Made by a program: the position numbers and the translations under genes. Positions 1 to 11,812 of a DNA stretch of 64,000 bases are shown here, piece after piece; within the stretch, counting starts at the first letter, position 1; each line of letters begins with the position of its first letter. Source of the DNA: Limnephilus marmoratus (taxonomy: Eukaryota > Arthropoda > Insecta > Trichoptera > Limnephilidae); assembly GCA_917880885.1 (NCBI GenBank), contig OU862923.1, forward strand, positions 28,969,770-29,033,769, in the 5' to 3' direction. Below the pieces are notes generated by a model. The model was not told the DNA's origin, ran no database searches, and worked only from the letters and a program-made list of their open reading frames with translations.

Positions 1-640
1 GTCGACTTTCCACTCTTGCGACTGTTCTTATCTCTTTGACTATTTTCGTTTTTCCTCTCGCCCGCCGCATCCGGTAAACCAGAACAGAACAGATCCCTAA
101 AAGTTTCCGCTTTCTAGAATCCCCTCGGACCTCGAACCGGCTCGGTCTGGCATTGTGGTTGGACCAACTTTAACTTTACTTATCTTGACAGTATTTTTTT
201 TCTAACTTCGTTGTTTGTCTATCCCAAATGGAGTAGTTTTTTTCACTTAATGTGATGAAAATAGCTTCCTTATAGTATTTTTGTATCAATTCTTTTTTCA
301 ATTAGTTACATTCTATGTATGTATATGGTAAATTTGTTTTTATATCGGTATTTATTAATAGTTTATAGTTTAGAGTTTAGACGGTAAATCGGTTTCAATG
401 TAATTTTTGTGTGTCAAATTTATTTACTATTATTTACTACCCAATGCGCGGGATTCCAAACCATTTAAAGATTTTTTAGGAACAAACAACAATTGCGTCT
501 TGTATTATTTTTCAATAACAATTAATTGGCATGTCATGGCATGTCATGGTATGATGCAAATGACGCTGCAAGCTGAAAATGGAAACATTGACTGACTGTT
601 CATGTCGCTGTTATCTTGAGCTCGCTATTCGAAGATTTCA
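1..640. other. AT-rich intergenic DNA, nothing recognised
   Basis: No convincing coding sequence, RNA gene or inverted-repeat element is visible. The short ORF that covers part of this stretch has no coding character. The DNA is AT-rich with a simple-sequence feel. Confidence 0.5.
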
Positions 641-646
641 CTAACA

Positions 647-1000
647 TTTTTTTTTACATTAGCTCTACACATTAGGCTCTGAGGAAAATAATTTCCCTCA
701 GGGTCTATGAAATCTTTGTGGATGCTGTGTGGAGGGTCTTTTTAGGGAAGAAAGGAGAGGAAGTTCTGGGAAGGAAAGGGTAAGAGGGGTGAGTATGAAT
801 CTGAGGGTCAGTGTAACGGACGTATGAATAACGGAATAAAAAAGAAAAAGTCCAGGAATAACGGACGTATGAATCCATCCCTCCTCCTGTAGTGCATGAC
901 GATGTTCTGAGAGAGTACGGTTGTAGAAGTCAAAGGGACTCCTCCAAACACTCTCTTCTGATCCGTTGTATCTGGCAGCTGGTAGCCAGACGTAGCTAGA
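647..1000 (-). repeat. SINE-B copy, long subfamily, incomplete
   Basis: A minus-strand copy of the most frequent repeat family here (called SINE-B in this annotation). A poly-T run at 647-655 is its poly(A) tail, followed by the inverted GAGGCCCTGAGG tail block. It carries the central segment (through about 940) that the short subfamily lacks. The 5' part, normally starting TTTGGGAGGCGGG, is missing. It is diverged and contains a local duplication around 820-870 of the phrase 'aataacggacgtatgaat'. Confidence 0.7.
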
Positions 1001-1009
1001 GAATTTCAG

Positions 1010-2550
1010 AAATAGGCTATTTTCGGCTATAAAAAGACCGAAAATTCACCCCGTTTCGGGACATTCCACGGGGAGCCATGGAGCTACGTAAATATAAATA
1101 ACACCGTATTCAATATTTTTGTGACAACATCCTTCGTATTTTTTTTTCACGGTTGGGTGTCAACCTCCCGTCGGGTGGCACCCGGGGCGGTCCGCCCCCC
1201 TCCCCCCTCGCTACGCTACTGTTTGGTAACATGTTAAATACTTTGGGCACCCGTATACATTGTTATTTTGGTAGAAGCATGCCTTCATTCTTTGTGAACT
1301 TAGTATTATATTCTTGTTCCGCTTTTCTCAAATATTCAGAGTCAGATATATGCGACCGGTGACCCGTCAGTCGATCTGCCAACAGTTGGCCCCCGAAATG
1401 ATATTTATTTTAAAATTATAATTTTTTGTGCATTATTTACCAATTTCAAACGGAAAATTGACTTCAAAAATACCCTTAATAATACGTTGGTATGAATATC
1501 AAACGAATTTATACACAGTGTCAACTTTTTGTACGTGTGCGTTGATATATACGCATTTTTAGCATAGCATATTTTTCCGTGAAGCATTTGAACGAAAATA
1601 TGTGTTATACTTTTGTTATTCGGTATCACACTATTTTGTGTAATTAGGTATACCGTATTTTCCCTAAACCGACTGCACATTGTATATAAGTACTCCAGGA
1701 GGCCTGTTGTCGGCGGATCAACTGTCATGAAACCACGCCACCAATAGTTTGTGCTTGCATCGGTAAGATAATTAAGTTCGGACGCAACAATGAAATGTTT
1801 CGTCATTGGAAAAAATGCAATAAAATGATGAGATATAATATTTTTACGACACTCGAATTCAGTGCAACTTCAATGCACGTGTCGGTACATTTTCTAGCCC
1901 AGTTTCCCAATGTCACCCAATGGAAAAATGGCTGACGCTCTATGTATATAGATAAAGAGTGAAGGACAGAATTGAGGTGAGAGGTGCTCCGCTGGAGGGG
2001 ACTTGACCCCCACAGAATAGGGGTTGCAAGTTGCAATACCCAAAATCTTTTTTCAAAGACAATATATTATTCATAAAAGTATTGAAATTTATTGCGTTAT
2101 GTGTTCATCTCAAAGATCTTTAGTGTTTATTTTTACTTATTTAGATCAGTATTTTTTTACAGAAGCAAATCATAACCTGGTATTGCCTTCAAAAGGAGGA
2201 CATTATTAGGTTGCGCTGAAAATTTTTAAAATTTTATCTACAAATTTCAACTTCGGACTCGGTTTACTCGTAAACGAAAGCTTAAAGGTTTATACAGATA
2301 TCGGCGAAATTCACTGCCGCTATGGGTAGCTAAAACCGAGTGGGTATGCAGTATTCTCACTGTTCAAACGATTTCGAGGCGGATTTCGTTTTTGCTATGG
2401 GTAGTGAAACTTTGTTGATTTTCGCCGGTTTGGTCGTAATTATGAACACCAATGACTCAAATATATTATGACAGCGTGGGTTTTTACCAAAAATCTTCAA
2501 GATCGAGGATTTGGTCTTACGGGGTGTGGGGAGAGGTGAATTTGCCTGAT
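1010..2550. other. Non-coding stretch, no recognised element
   Basis: A GC-rich patch occurs around 1160-1215 and the rest is AT-rich. ORFs of 60-130 codons occur on both strands, but none shows a recognisable domain or coding composition. I see no clear repeat boundary. Confidence 0.4.
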
Positions 2551-2556
2551 TTGCCA

Positions 2557-3567
2557 CTGCTCAGGAATAGATGATGTTTTTCATTTTTTTCATCATGTTT
2601 TTCACACGATGCAATGCTGCCTCATGAGCTTCTTGAATGAGTTTTGTTTTGCTTTAAATATTATTTTGCTTGTATTACTAACCTGATTTGTTGTATTATG
2701 TTTAATTTTCCTGTTAAGCACTTGCATACTGCTTTCTAACAACGTATGCAGAGCGTATTTGGGAGGCGGGAATGGGTACCGCCGCCCCGGGAACCTTTAT
2801 TGGATAACCAACACCTCTGCCATAGGTCACCCCAAGTGGTTCGCTACGTTTGGTGATTTAGCAGGGGTGCCCGGGTTCATGGGTTGAGGTTTGTCTAGGT
2901 CTTGGAGGCGGATGACCAGGACACACTGAACCCCAGTTTCCTGCCCACCCCTTAAAACCCTTTCCCTCCCAAAACTCTCCTCTCCTTTCTTTCCTTATAA
3001 AAACCCTCCACACAGCATCCCCAAAGATGACATAGGCCCTGAGGGAAATTATTTTCCTCGGGGCCTCCTGTGTGGAGCTCATGTAAAAAAAAATGCAGGG
3101 ACACTGGAGGTCTAAATTCGTTCAAAATAAATAAATGTAGCTTCGTTTAACTAAAAAATTAGAATCTTGCGAGAGCCTTGAAGGAGTAACCATCTGTTAC
3201 TTATACCAGGGCGGGTATGTGGTGGATAACCTCCACTGCTCAGGAATAGACAGGCGAGCATTCTACCACTACTGCCATTAAATGCTGCCTCATGAGCTTC
3301 TTGAACGATTTTATTTTGGATTAACTATTATTTTTGCTTACATTACCTACCAACCTGATTTGTTATATTATGTTTTTTTTTCCTATTAAGCACTTGCATA
3401 CTGCTTTGTAACAACGTATGCAGGGACATTGGAGGTCTAGATTCGTTCAAAATAAATAAATGTGGCTTCGTTTAACAAAAAAAAATAATCTTGAGAGAGC
3501 CGTGAAGGAGTAACCATCTATTATTTGTACCAGGGCGGGTAAGTGGTGGATAACCTCCGATGCTCAG
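2557..3567. repeat. Tandem duplication of a ~330-bp unit
   Basis: Two head-to-tail copies begin at the phrase 'actgctcaggaatag' (about 2557 and 3236), and the start of a third occurs at about 3561. Copy one is interrupted by the SINE-B insertion at 2752-3092; without it, both units are about 325-335 bp. Shared landmarks in order are 'ctgcctcatgagcttcttga', 'cacttgcatactgctttnta', 'aaaataaataaatg' and 'accagggcgggta'. Divergence of roughly 10% means the duplication is not recent. It could be part of a larger unknown repeat. Confidence 0.8.
2752..3092 (+). mobile_element. SINE-B copy, short subfamily, with target-site duplication
   Basis: A complete copy from TTTGGGAGGCGGG to a poly(A) tail after 'gagctcatgt'. 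ATGCAG flanks it on both sides (2746-2751 and 3093-3098), and the uninterrupted sister copy of the host duplication reads straight across. This gives an empty site for comparison. The variable 5' truncation of family members, the poly(A) tail and the variable duplications fit LINE-mobilised retroposition. A tRNA-like head is not obvious, so the promoter origin of the family is unresolved. Confidence 0.8.
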
Positions 3568-3780
3568 GAATAGATTAGGCCTTAAATCAAAAAAGTTAAA
3601 ACACAAAATAGATTCCAAATCTGTTTAGATTCACTAGTTTTTCGCTTTGTGCACCAGTTTCCGGACACCATTTTTACGTAACTACTAATTCACAATGTTT
3701 GGCCATTCAATGATGAACGTATATTCAAGACATTATTTTACTCATAATATTTTTAGAATGCGCCTGTACATACGACTATA

Positions 3781-3833
3781 GAAACCGAATGGAATTATAC
3801 GTGATATTAGCACGTTTAATTCCATTCGGTTTC
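3781..3833. repeat. 17-bp perfect inverted repeat
   Basis: The arms at 3781-3797 and 3817-3833 are exact reverse complements (GAAACCGAATGGAATTA) around a 19-base loop. It may be the remains of a small foldback element. No function can be assigned. Confidence 0.7.
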
Positions 3834-4373
3834 ACATTGGAAATATGAAGAATTAAAATATCGTCACATTATTCGTAACACGGGAATGTTTGACTTATTA
3901 TTAAAAAAAATTCAAAAGCTACTTTCGGTCTTTCTTATCAATAATTCTTGCCAACTTGGTTTACTGTCCAGATATCCATATCCTACAAAAGAATAATATA
4001 TATAAAACATGACAAAGAATCATATTTATTTTATTTTATTTTGCACAAAAAAACAGTACATAATTATGTACATAGTTCCAAAGTTATAGAATTTAACACA
4101 ATAATTGGTACCAATGACATGTCGCTGTTATGTACTTATGTTTTTATGTGATAAATTATAAATTATTATTTTTTTAATTTATAAACTAACGTTTAGACAA
4201 GATTTTTATGCATAGCACAAAGGGTAAAAATTATTATATTTTAGGATTTAACACTAACAATGTCTCTCTCGCAAAAATAAAGTTGGTTGTTTTCAGGTGG
4301 AAAAAATGTAATAAGCAGTAATTGTTGAATGAAACACTAGTATATATTGAATTATTTGGCGGGTATTTGATAA

Positions 4374-4445
4374 GCCGCCATAGCTCAGTAGTCAGAGCAT
4401 CCTACCGGCAATCAGAAGGACACGGGTTCAAGTCCCGTTGGCGGC
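4374..4445 (+). pseudogene. tRNA-like sequence (pseudogene or SINE head)
   Basis: Seventy-two bases fold partly as a tRNA. The acceptor stem GCCGCCA/TGGCGGC is perfect, the D stem is GCTC/GAGC, and the T arm has five perfect pairs around TTCAAGT. The anticodon arm does not pair in the standard register: loop CCGGCAA lacks the U33, and an alternative loop would be GGCAATC. No CCA is encoded, as expected in eukaryotes. I infer a tRNA pseudogene or tRNA-derived retroposon head rather than a functional tRNA. Confidence 0.6.
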
Positions 4446-4597
4446 AAGTATCTTTTCTCGGAAGATTTTTCAATGTAAATGAGTGTTTCAGGCTGACAAT
4501 TATTGCTTATAATAATTGATAAATTATATATTTTACCTAAATTAAGTTAGTAAATTATTGCAGGAGCGGGGTTTGTGTATGTGTGTTTATATGTTTC

Positions 4598-5245
4598 TTA
4601 AGGGCGGTTAACCAGAGACCGAGAATTCAAATTTCGTCGAAAGACGGTCTTGTGGTTGTACCCTTGCAACTGTCCAGGGCGCTTCCGATGAGAAAGATTA
4701 ATTATTCTCCATACCAGCGTTTTTAAATAATAAGTCAATATCGATTTTATTTCATTCAAAATTTCCTTCGATATATACCCATATTCAAAAATGCTCAAAC
4801 GTATGATGATAAAACTATTAAAACTATGTACTTTTTCGCATTATTTTTTGATCAAAATTATACATAATTTTTCAACAACGTCTAAGCAAAATAAAAATGT
4901 AAAAAAAAACTGAATAGGTTAATTTGGAAGACCGTAAATAAATAGACAAACTGAAGTATTTTCGTCACAAAACACGTGCGCGGGTCTTTATTTTGAAGAT
5001 TTTATTTTAACTAAAATTAAAATTCTGAAAAGTAACTTTACTAGATAATTTATTGATTTATTTTACTGCATGATTATATAATTTGAAATGTTTGTTGAAT
5101 AATACAAAATTTTGTTTGAAAATTTAAGGAATCTGCCAACGACCTACGGTAAAATTTTATTAAGCTAAATGTAAACATTTTTTCTCAAAATTTAAAACAT
5201 AGCTTTACTAGACGAAAGAACAATCTTTCGAAATCGATTTGTACT
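4598..5245 (+). mobile_element. TTAA-flanked MITE, copy 1 (right end lost)
   Basis: First of seven copies of a ~720-bp non-coding element. It starts at TTAAGGGCGGTTAACCAG and runs through the shared landmarks 'aaagattaattattctc', 'atgatgataaaactatt', 'tctgccaacgacctacgg' and 'gaacaatctttcgaaat', after which similarity stops. The expected end GCCCTCTTAA is missing. The TTAA ends suggest a piggyBac-like origin, but no transposase is present. Confidence 0.75.
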
Positions 5246-5249
5246 TTAG

Positions 5250-6490
5250 ACTATCTCGATCATGATAAAAGATTATTAAGTCTGCATTAAATGATATGTT
5301 TTTTATTAGAGATATCATAAACACTTCAAAGTTATCACATATCGTCATTGAATCTAAGATTCACGTTCAGCATCGAAGGCAACCTGTTAAAATAACATTA
5401 AAATTAAATAGCACATAAAATTAAACACTTCCATCAAATGCAACCCCACCCCTACGTCACCTGAACTCTAGTGATGCCAGCGGAAAATGTATTGGCATGA
5501 AAATCAATGCACCATTTTATGACGGATAAAATCTCGTTACTCCGACTGATTGAATAGATTGAAGTAGATTGCGGATGAATCAATGTGGAGCATTGCACAT
5601 TAATAAATACCACTCGCTGGTGGTGCAATACAGATAATACCGACATTACGACATGCATTACTGATGTGTTTGCCGGGTTTATTATAGCAAACGTCTTTCA
5701 AATAGATTTGTGTATCGGAAAACTGTGCCTAGGTCATTTCAGGGCTAAACACGGAAGCTTAGCTACCATAAAACAGAAAATTTGTTGGTATTATAACTAA
5801 AAATTAAAACGGGTGTGCTGCGACACCTAAAAAAAAGATCGACGCATCTATTTTTAGTTCACAACATTACATCCATGGTTTTCTTTTTATTGATTGAGTT
5901 AGTTTATACTTCATGAATATAAATAATATGCACAATGTAACATTTCATTTGATAAATTTAAATATTTTTACAGTAAGCATAACATTTTTTTTAAATACAT
6001 TTGTTCGCGCGTTTTTATATGGGATTGATTGGGTATTGCATTCGCAGACTTGGTGGGTAGATATGTCAAAATCCTGAATTTATCCCACCTACCTAATCTT
6101 TCCTTCCCAAATGTCACCATAAAAATTGTTGCAAGAAATACTCAACTTTGGAGAGGTGACAGTGTGCTTTCCTGATCAGTACAAAATAACATCTCAGACA
6201 GGGCGCATGTGTCGTAACCTCTTGTTATAAGAATATTGCGAATTTTAAACAGTGAAAAGTGTACACCAAAACTGGAGATCAGCGAGGCCCCATCTGCAAC
6301 GGTGAGTCCTATTTTCCTTATTCCAATCTGGGCTTATCTAATTTTCCAAAAGCCCAGATCTGAACTATCGACTGACTATCCATCAGGTTTTGCGAGTGTA
6401 TGCTATTTAATCGTCCCGTATAACTTAGCGTTTTCACGTAGTTTCGAGACTGGTCCTTCGAGGGCTGCATAGGCTTGCTCTGCAGCATTT
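5250..6490. other. Non-coding stretch, no recognised element
   Basis: AT-rich DNA with scattered short ORFs and no domain. At 6070-6480 base composition is nearer balanced, but I find neither splice-bounded exons nor repeat termini. Confidence 0.4.
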
Positions 6491-6498
6491 ACCGCCAA

Positions 6499-6955
6499 TT
6501 AACAGTGGAGTCGCAGTTTCGCGACACCAACATTCATTCTTTCTTCATTCTTCATACTTTCAGGCATTTCACCATACATTAGGCAGTTCTGTGATTTTGA
6601 TTTTTTATATGGCCATCTAACTTTATTTATATTTCTTGTTTCATAATTATGTGCATCTCCATTAAAAACTATTTCATCCTTAAAGTATTTTGGCATTTGT
6701 TTTTTCATAACTTTATGCACAAAAATCAACACATTAAATAGCAGTCTTTTTTTTATTGGAATCCAATTTAGCTTCTCTCTCATTTTATTAACCTTCGCCT
6801 TTCCTTGGTATATCTCACAGCTCTGTTCTGTATAACTTCTAGCTTATTCGAATTTCCTTCATTGGCCAAATATAACATCATAGAGCAGTAATCTAAATGT
6901 GGAGCAACTATAGTTTTCTAAATGAGCTCTGTAGTGTTTCTATTTAATTTATTTC
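6499..6955 (-). pseudogene. LINE reverse-transcriptase C-terminus, CR1/L2-like, decayed
   Basis: Minus-strand translation in two pieces, separated by a stop near 6785, gives the end of a non-LTR retrotransposon polyprotein. The piece from about 6950 reads like 'VAPHLDYCS', then 'NKLEVIQNRAVR' (typical of the region after the RT thumb). The piece from 6783 begins LNWIPIKKRLLFN and continues to YETRN. The element is 5'-truncated. The CR1/L2/jockey-superclade assignment is by pattern only. Similar but distinct tails lie at 43485-43890 and 51000-51550. Confidence 0.7.
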
Positions 6956-7014
6956 TATTTTATTTGTATTTACTTTTACACTGTACTGCAAATGCAATGT
7001 ACTGCAAAAATATA

Positions 7015-7150
7015 AGACATATATAGTCATATCTACCTCCTTCATTAGCTGACGTTTCGGACACTGCGTTACAGTGTCCATCAATTGGCAGATTACACAT
7101 CTGCCCTGTACACTCTAATGCTGTCCGAAACGTTGAAATAGATTCACATA
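7015..7150. mobile_element. Penelope-like element end, family A, inverted pair (degraded)
   Basis: Two inverted copies of a short terminal sequence face each other. The left arm (minus) contains an 8-bp hairpin GGACACTG/CAGTGTCC followed by CGAAAC, the right arm (plus) TGTCCGAAACG. It matches the better preserved palindromes at 61545-61775 and 9320-9500 through 'cctccttcnttagc'. The CTGATGA box of the hammerhead-like core is mutated in this copy. Confidence 0.6.
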
Positions 7151-7502
7151 CCAAAACGTCGATTGCCAATCAAATACGTTAAAATATTAATAAATTAGCA
7201 ATGTTGAATTGAAATACTAACCTAAATATACATTGGCACTCCGCATTTACTTTTGACACTAAACGGGAGTTAAAAAGTTTATGAAATCTTTATTCATATA
7301 TCAACGTTTTGTTTCTCAAAGACCAAATGGAATAAATTGATTCCGTCTTAGACGCATAAGTCTGGATCGCGTACACGACTTCTTTCATTTCTAAGAGCTT
7401 CGTTAGTTCAATCCGTTAATTAAATAATCCAGTATTTTTTGCGTAACGAACGGCATTATTTAAAAATATGTATATATTGATAGTTGACCGAAACTTATCT
7501 AA

Positions 7503-7844
7503 TTTTTTTTTATACCTTTTTCTCCACACAGGAGGCCCTGAGGAAAATAATTTCCCCCAGGGCCTATGTCATCTTTGAGGATGCTGTGTGGAGGTTTTTT
7601 TTAAGGAAAGGAAGGAGAGGAAAGTTCTGGGAAGAAAAAGGGTTTAAGGGGTGGGTAGGAATCTGGGGTTCAGTGTGTCCTGGTCATCCGCCTCCAAGAC
7701 CTAGACAAACCTCACCCCATGAACCCGGGCACCCCTGCTAAACCACCAAACGTAGCGAACCACATGGGATGACCTATGGCAGAGGTGTTGGTTATCCAAT
7801 AAAGGTTCCCGGGGCGGCGGTACCCATTCCCGCCTCCCAAATTA
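7503..7844 (-). mobile_element. SINE-B copy, short subfamily
   Basis: Near full-length minus-strand copy. A poly-T run lies at about 7503-7511, GGAGGCCCTGAGG at about 7530, and the 5' end is the inverted GGGAGGCGGGAATGGG at about 7825-7844. It lacks the ~100-bp central segment of the long subfamily. It is closely similar to the copies at 2752-3092, 19029-19370 and 27139-27449. Confidence 0.85.
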
Positions 7845-8925
7845 GAATAATACTACGGAAGCCGCGCTAAAATTTATCAATCGTCACGACGGTGGGAATA
7901 TCTGTTAACAATCATAGACAGTGCTCGAAAATATTGATAACTGACCATAGATGACGGATTTGGTTAATATCTTATTTGAGGTGTGTAGAATCAAATCCAG
8001 CATTCTCCACTTTTTTCCAAAAATGGACTAATGATGCAACTTTGTTAATGATTCACTCTTTTACCTAGAAAAGCAGTTATTTGGCATTAAAACCAACTCT
8101 TTATGCTTTAAAAATCCATTTTAAAAACTGCGTTAATATCAAAGGCAGCAATCTCCAACGCACTTAAGAAACAAAACCAGCATTCTCCAATTTGACCAAT
8201 GGTAAGTCTCCATTTGATCACGTGACAACATGGCCGCCCATACAAAAATGTATGGTTGTGTGTTGAATCTGTCGCTCTAATTTTACTGTTTTAAATAGTT
8301 CGGAGTGAATTTAGAAATAAAAACAAGATGCCAGTGTGATTATGGACTCCCACCCTTCATCCTTGCCCAAGAAAAACGCAAGGAAGAAGTCAAGGAATCC
8401 AGAAAAATGGAAAGCAAAAGTAGTCAAAATTCTAAGATGAGCTGTCATAAAATACCGTTTATTTCAGAGGCGTGGAGTGGCAAAAGATTTTTTTAGGTGT
8501 TAATTAAAATTCATAAATTAAATTAATATGCATAGACATGTTTTATTTTTATAATTAAATCTAGGATTCATAGCCTTGCACATAAACATTCCGAATTACA
8601 TGTTCAGTGTTGAAAATTTTGCGAGTTTCAAGCCAATTTTGATCAAAATAATTAACCTTCATTATTTTTCTTCTTTTTTTTTAAATTTTCTCTGTTAATA
8701 TTATTATTTTTTGAAGTGAAAGCTTCTTTAGCACCGTTGTGATTTGAAACTCGATGAAACAAAAAAGCGACACTAAAAATAGACAAACGCATACATCTAT
8801 AGGATTAAGGCTGCGAAAGAATAAGATAATAATTGATCTCCTCTTCGTGCAGTGCTTGTCCCCACTCTTGTCTACTTTAGTTTTCTGCAGGTTTCATTTG
8901 TACCGCGTGCGAACTGCACACTTGT

Positions 8926-9593
8926 ATTTTTTTACATTAGCTCCACACAGGAGGCCCTGAGGAAAATAATTCCACTCAGGGCCTTTGTCTTCTTTGGGGA
9001 TACTGTGTGAAGGGTCTTTTTAGGAAAAGAAGGCGAGAAGGTTCTGGGAAGGAAAAGGGTGTTACGGGTGGGTAGGAATCTGGGGATCAGTGTGTCCAGA
9101 AGTGACGGATGTATAAATCTATCCCTCTCACTGCGATGTTTCGAGAGATCACAGCTGGAGAAGTCAAAGGGACTCCCACAACTATTCTCTCCCGATCCGG
9201 CCTGCAATCCAGCAGGTGGGCAGACGCATCCGCCGCCAAGACCCGGAAAAACCTCACTTCATAAACCCGAGCATCCCAGCTAAGTCACTAAACGTAGCGA
9301 ACCACTTGAACAGAGGTTTTCGTTATTTGTTTTTGGGGTGTTATGCCGTGTTGCGCTACCTCCTTCTTTAGCCAAAAAGCCAAAGCAAATGTTTGGGACA
9401 GCGTTGCAGTGTCCGAAATTTGACTAAAGAAGGAGGTAGCACTACACGGCATAACACCCCAATAACAAATAACGAAAATACTTTTGGCTGTGAAAATCTA
9501 AAGTCATATCTATGGCAGAGGTAGATATTGTTTATCCAATAAGTGGTACCCGGGGTGGCGGTACCCATACACACCTCCCAAATTCAATACTGT
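8926..9593 (-). mobile_element. SINE-B copy, long subfamily, interrupted by a PLE end
   Basis: Minus-strand copy with a poly-T tail at about 8926-8936 and 5' end near 9593. It contains the central segment (about 9100-9230, including 'cgatgtttcgagagatc') absent from short copies. Between about 9316 and 9505 a PLE family A inverted-repeat sequence interrupts the SINE between its 'cgaaccacttg' and 'tatggcagagg' blocks. Confidence 0.75.
9316..9505. mobile_element. Penelope-like element end, family A, inverted pair
   Basis: The left arm begins 'ttggggtgttatgccgtg' and includes 'gcgctacctccttcttta'. The right arm is its inverse, ending in 'ggcataacaccccaa'. The centre is partly deleted relative to 61545-61775, so the hammerhead-like core is incomplete ('cagtgtccgaaat'). 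It is inserted in a SINE-B copy. Confidence 0.65.
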
Positions 9594-10295
9594 ATGAGTA
9601 CATTATAAAACCTATTTTTATTTTAATTATACTAAAATTAAAATCATAATAATAATCACGAACTTCCCTGTGATTTGGTCGGTCCATTATTGTGACGTCA
9701 TATTTATTTGTCAGTATCAAAGTCAGCTTTCTCCACACGTGTGAGAAACAAAAGCAGCATTCTCCTTAGTTGAGTATCAAATGCAGCAATCTCCATAATT
9801 AAATCCGTTATAACTAATCAATCAATACAATAAACAAATTCTACTTTGGAAATTATAATAGATACGCAGTTTTCCCTTTTGAATAAAATTATAAACTTAT
9901 AAATACGTGAAAATTGTTGAAATGAAACGTTTTTTTTGGTTTTCTCAAAATAACACTTTTTGGAGAATGCTGCCTTTGATTCTATACCCCTCATTTATGT
10001 AGGGTTTTATCGATCGTCCATGCGAGACTTCCAGAACATTACTACCTTTTTTGAGTAAGGTTACTTTATGTTTACCCTTTCATTCGTCATTCTATTTTTT
10101 TTGGAAGTAAATAATATCTACGGTGCTCACTGTATGCTACGTATTTGATCACGATATTTAATTGAAAGCGATATTAATAGCCTAACTAATCAACGATGTT
10201 ATCACGCGTTATTAACCCGCCCACTGCCACCGTGTGCGACGTAATTCATGACCACCTTCCGCAAGTGACAGAAAGGGTTGAGTTTTATAACAGGT

Positions 10296-10993
10296 TACGG
10301 GGCCATTAACCAGCCAGCGGCCGAGAATTCATATTTTGTCGAAAGATATTCTTACGATCGTACAGGGCGGTTCCTATGAGAAAGATTAATTATTCTCATT
10401 ACCAACTTTTTAAAATATAACTCAATAGCGATTTTACTTCATTCAAAATTTGCTTTAATTTATACCTACAACCTACATTGAAAAATGCTGAAAGGCGTGA
10501 TGATAAAACTATTAAAATTATGTTCTTTTTGTAATTATTTTTTGATCATAGGTATTTATAATTTTTCAATAATGTCTGAGCAAAATAAGAATGTAAAATA
10601 TCTTAAATATATTAGTTTGTAAGACCGTAAATAAATAGATAAACCGAATTATTTTTCACCCGTTGTCGGATCTTTTTTTAAATGATTTTATTTAAAATAA
10701 AATTAAAATACTGAAACATAGCTTTCCCAAATAATTTATTGATTTATTTTACTTTCCCAAATAATTTATGATTTGATAGGTGTGTTGTATAATACAAAAT
10801 TTTGTTTGAAAATTTAACAAATCTGCCAACGACCTACGGCCTAAAATATTTTCTCAAAATTTAAAACATAGTTTTACTAGATGAAAGAACAGTCTTTCGA
10901 AATCAATTTATAATTTTTTTGTGGAAAAGAGTCAATACGTCTAAAATTTGATTTAAAAATGATATAATGGTTTTGTCTGGTTATTCTCTTTTA
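10296..10993 (+). mobile_element. TTAA-flanked MITE, copy 2
   Basis: Plus-orientation copy from about 'ggccattaaccagccagcgg' to TTAA at 10990-10993. It shows the family landmarks 'agattaattattctcatt', 'gatgataaaactatt', 'tctgccaacgacctacgg' and 'gtcaatacgtctaaaa'. The left TTAA is degraded to 'cattaa'. It is more diverged than copies 6 and 7. Confidence 0.75.
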
Positions 10994-11474
10994 ACTGCCG
11001 AGAACAATGGTCTTATTCAAGGATATTAATGACGCGACAATAATGTTGTCGGAGAAGAAGCTTGAATAAGTAAATTATATATTTATTTATTTTTATTTTA
11101 GTACATAAAACAGGCATGTTGCCCAAAAATTATATACATGGATGATTTAAATGCAATGTATAACAGACATTATAACAAAAATAATAAGTGAATGACAAAC
11201 AAGAAAGAGTAAAGCGTAGAATACAAAAGTTTCACCGACAATTTATTATTGGCACCTTTGCTGATGGGACACTGATTTAGTAGGTACAATATTGCCTGTC
11301 TTTGAATAAAGGACTTCATCACAATTCACAATATCAGCTTTATATGACTGATGGTAAATTTTATATTTTAAGTGGGTCATTAAAAATGTCAATTTAATTA
11401 TTAGAGCAGTAATTATTAGTATTATAATGTCTTAATATTTTCATGCATGTTAATTTAAATGCCGTGCTTCACAT

Positions 11475-11812
11475 ATTTTTTTAACCAGCGATTCCTGAAA
11501 TTATTTGGAGTAAAAAATGTAAATGAAATTGGGTTCTTCAGTGCCATTTTTGACGTTTTTTATTTTTATTTTTTCAATTTAAAATATTTAAAAAAAATCA
11601 TTAGGTATTGGACAGTTAGGGGCGGTTATTTGATTGTCATTAGGTTGTGCGATTACTCGCTGATTGAACAGTAATGATATGTGGAAGAATTTTTTTGTTG
11701 TTTCATTTTGGAGGAATTTTCACCGGGTCAAAAAATTCACCGGGGACCAAAATTTCGTTCACATTTTTTACTACAAATATTGTCAGGTATCACTGATTTA
11801 AGTAAGTTAACA
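11475..11812. mobile_element. Terminal-inverted-repeat element, short relative of 55970-56820
   Basis: Imperfect inverted arms of roughly 50 bp: left arm 'accagcgattcctgaaatt' then 'atttggagtaaaaaatgta'; right arm its inverse ending 'tcactgatttaagtaagtta'. The interior contains 'ggacagttaggggcgg' and 'caccggggaccaaaatttc', both echoed in the element at 55970-56820. No transposase ORF is present, so it is a miniature DNA element of unknown superfamily. Confidence 0.6.

Larger units (their letters stand above)
7979..9997. repeat. Possible 2-kb element bounded by inverted 'CAGCATTCTCCA' repeats
   Basis: The left boundary at 7979-8011 and right boundary at about 9962-9996 are inverted versions of one ~34-bp sequence, containing 'gcattctcca' and 'gattctatacccctca' forms. 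At least four more copies of the core '(T)ATCAAANGCAGCANTCTCCA' lie inside at about 7990, 8140, 9710 and 9770. The interior holds a long SINE-B copy. This may be one large non-autonomous DNA element or two related fragments. No coding capacity is seen. Confidence 0.35.

Noticed and set aside
1..6. GTCGAC at the first base as a cloning-site scar
   Set aside because: A six-base match at a window edge can occur by chance and no vector sequence follows.
4374..4445. Functional tRNA gene
   Set aside because: The anticodon arm cannot be folded in the standard register and position 33 is not T.
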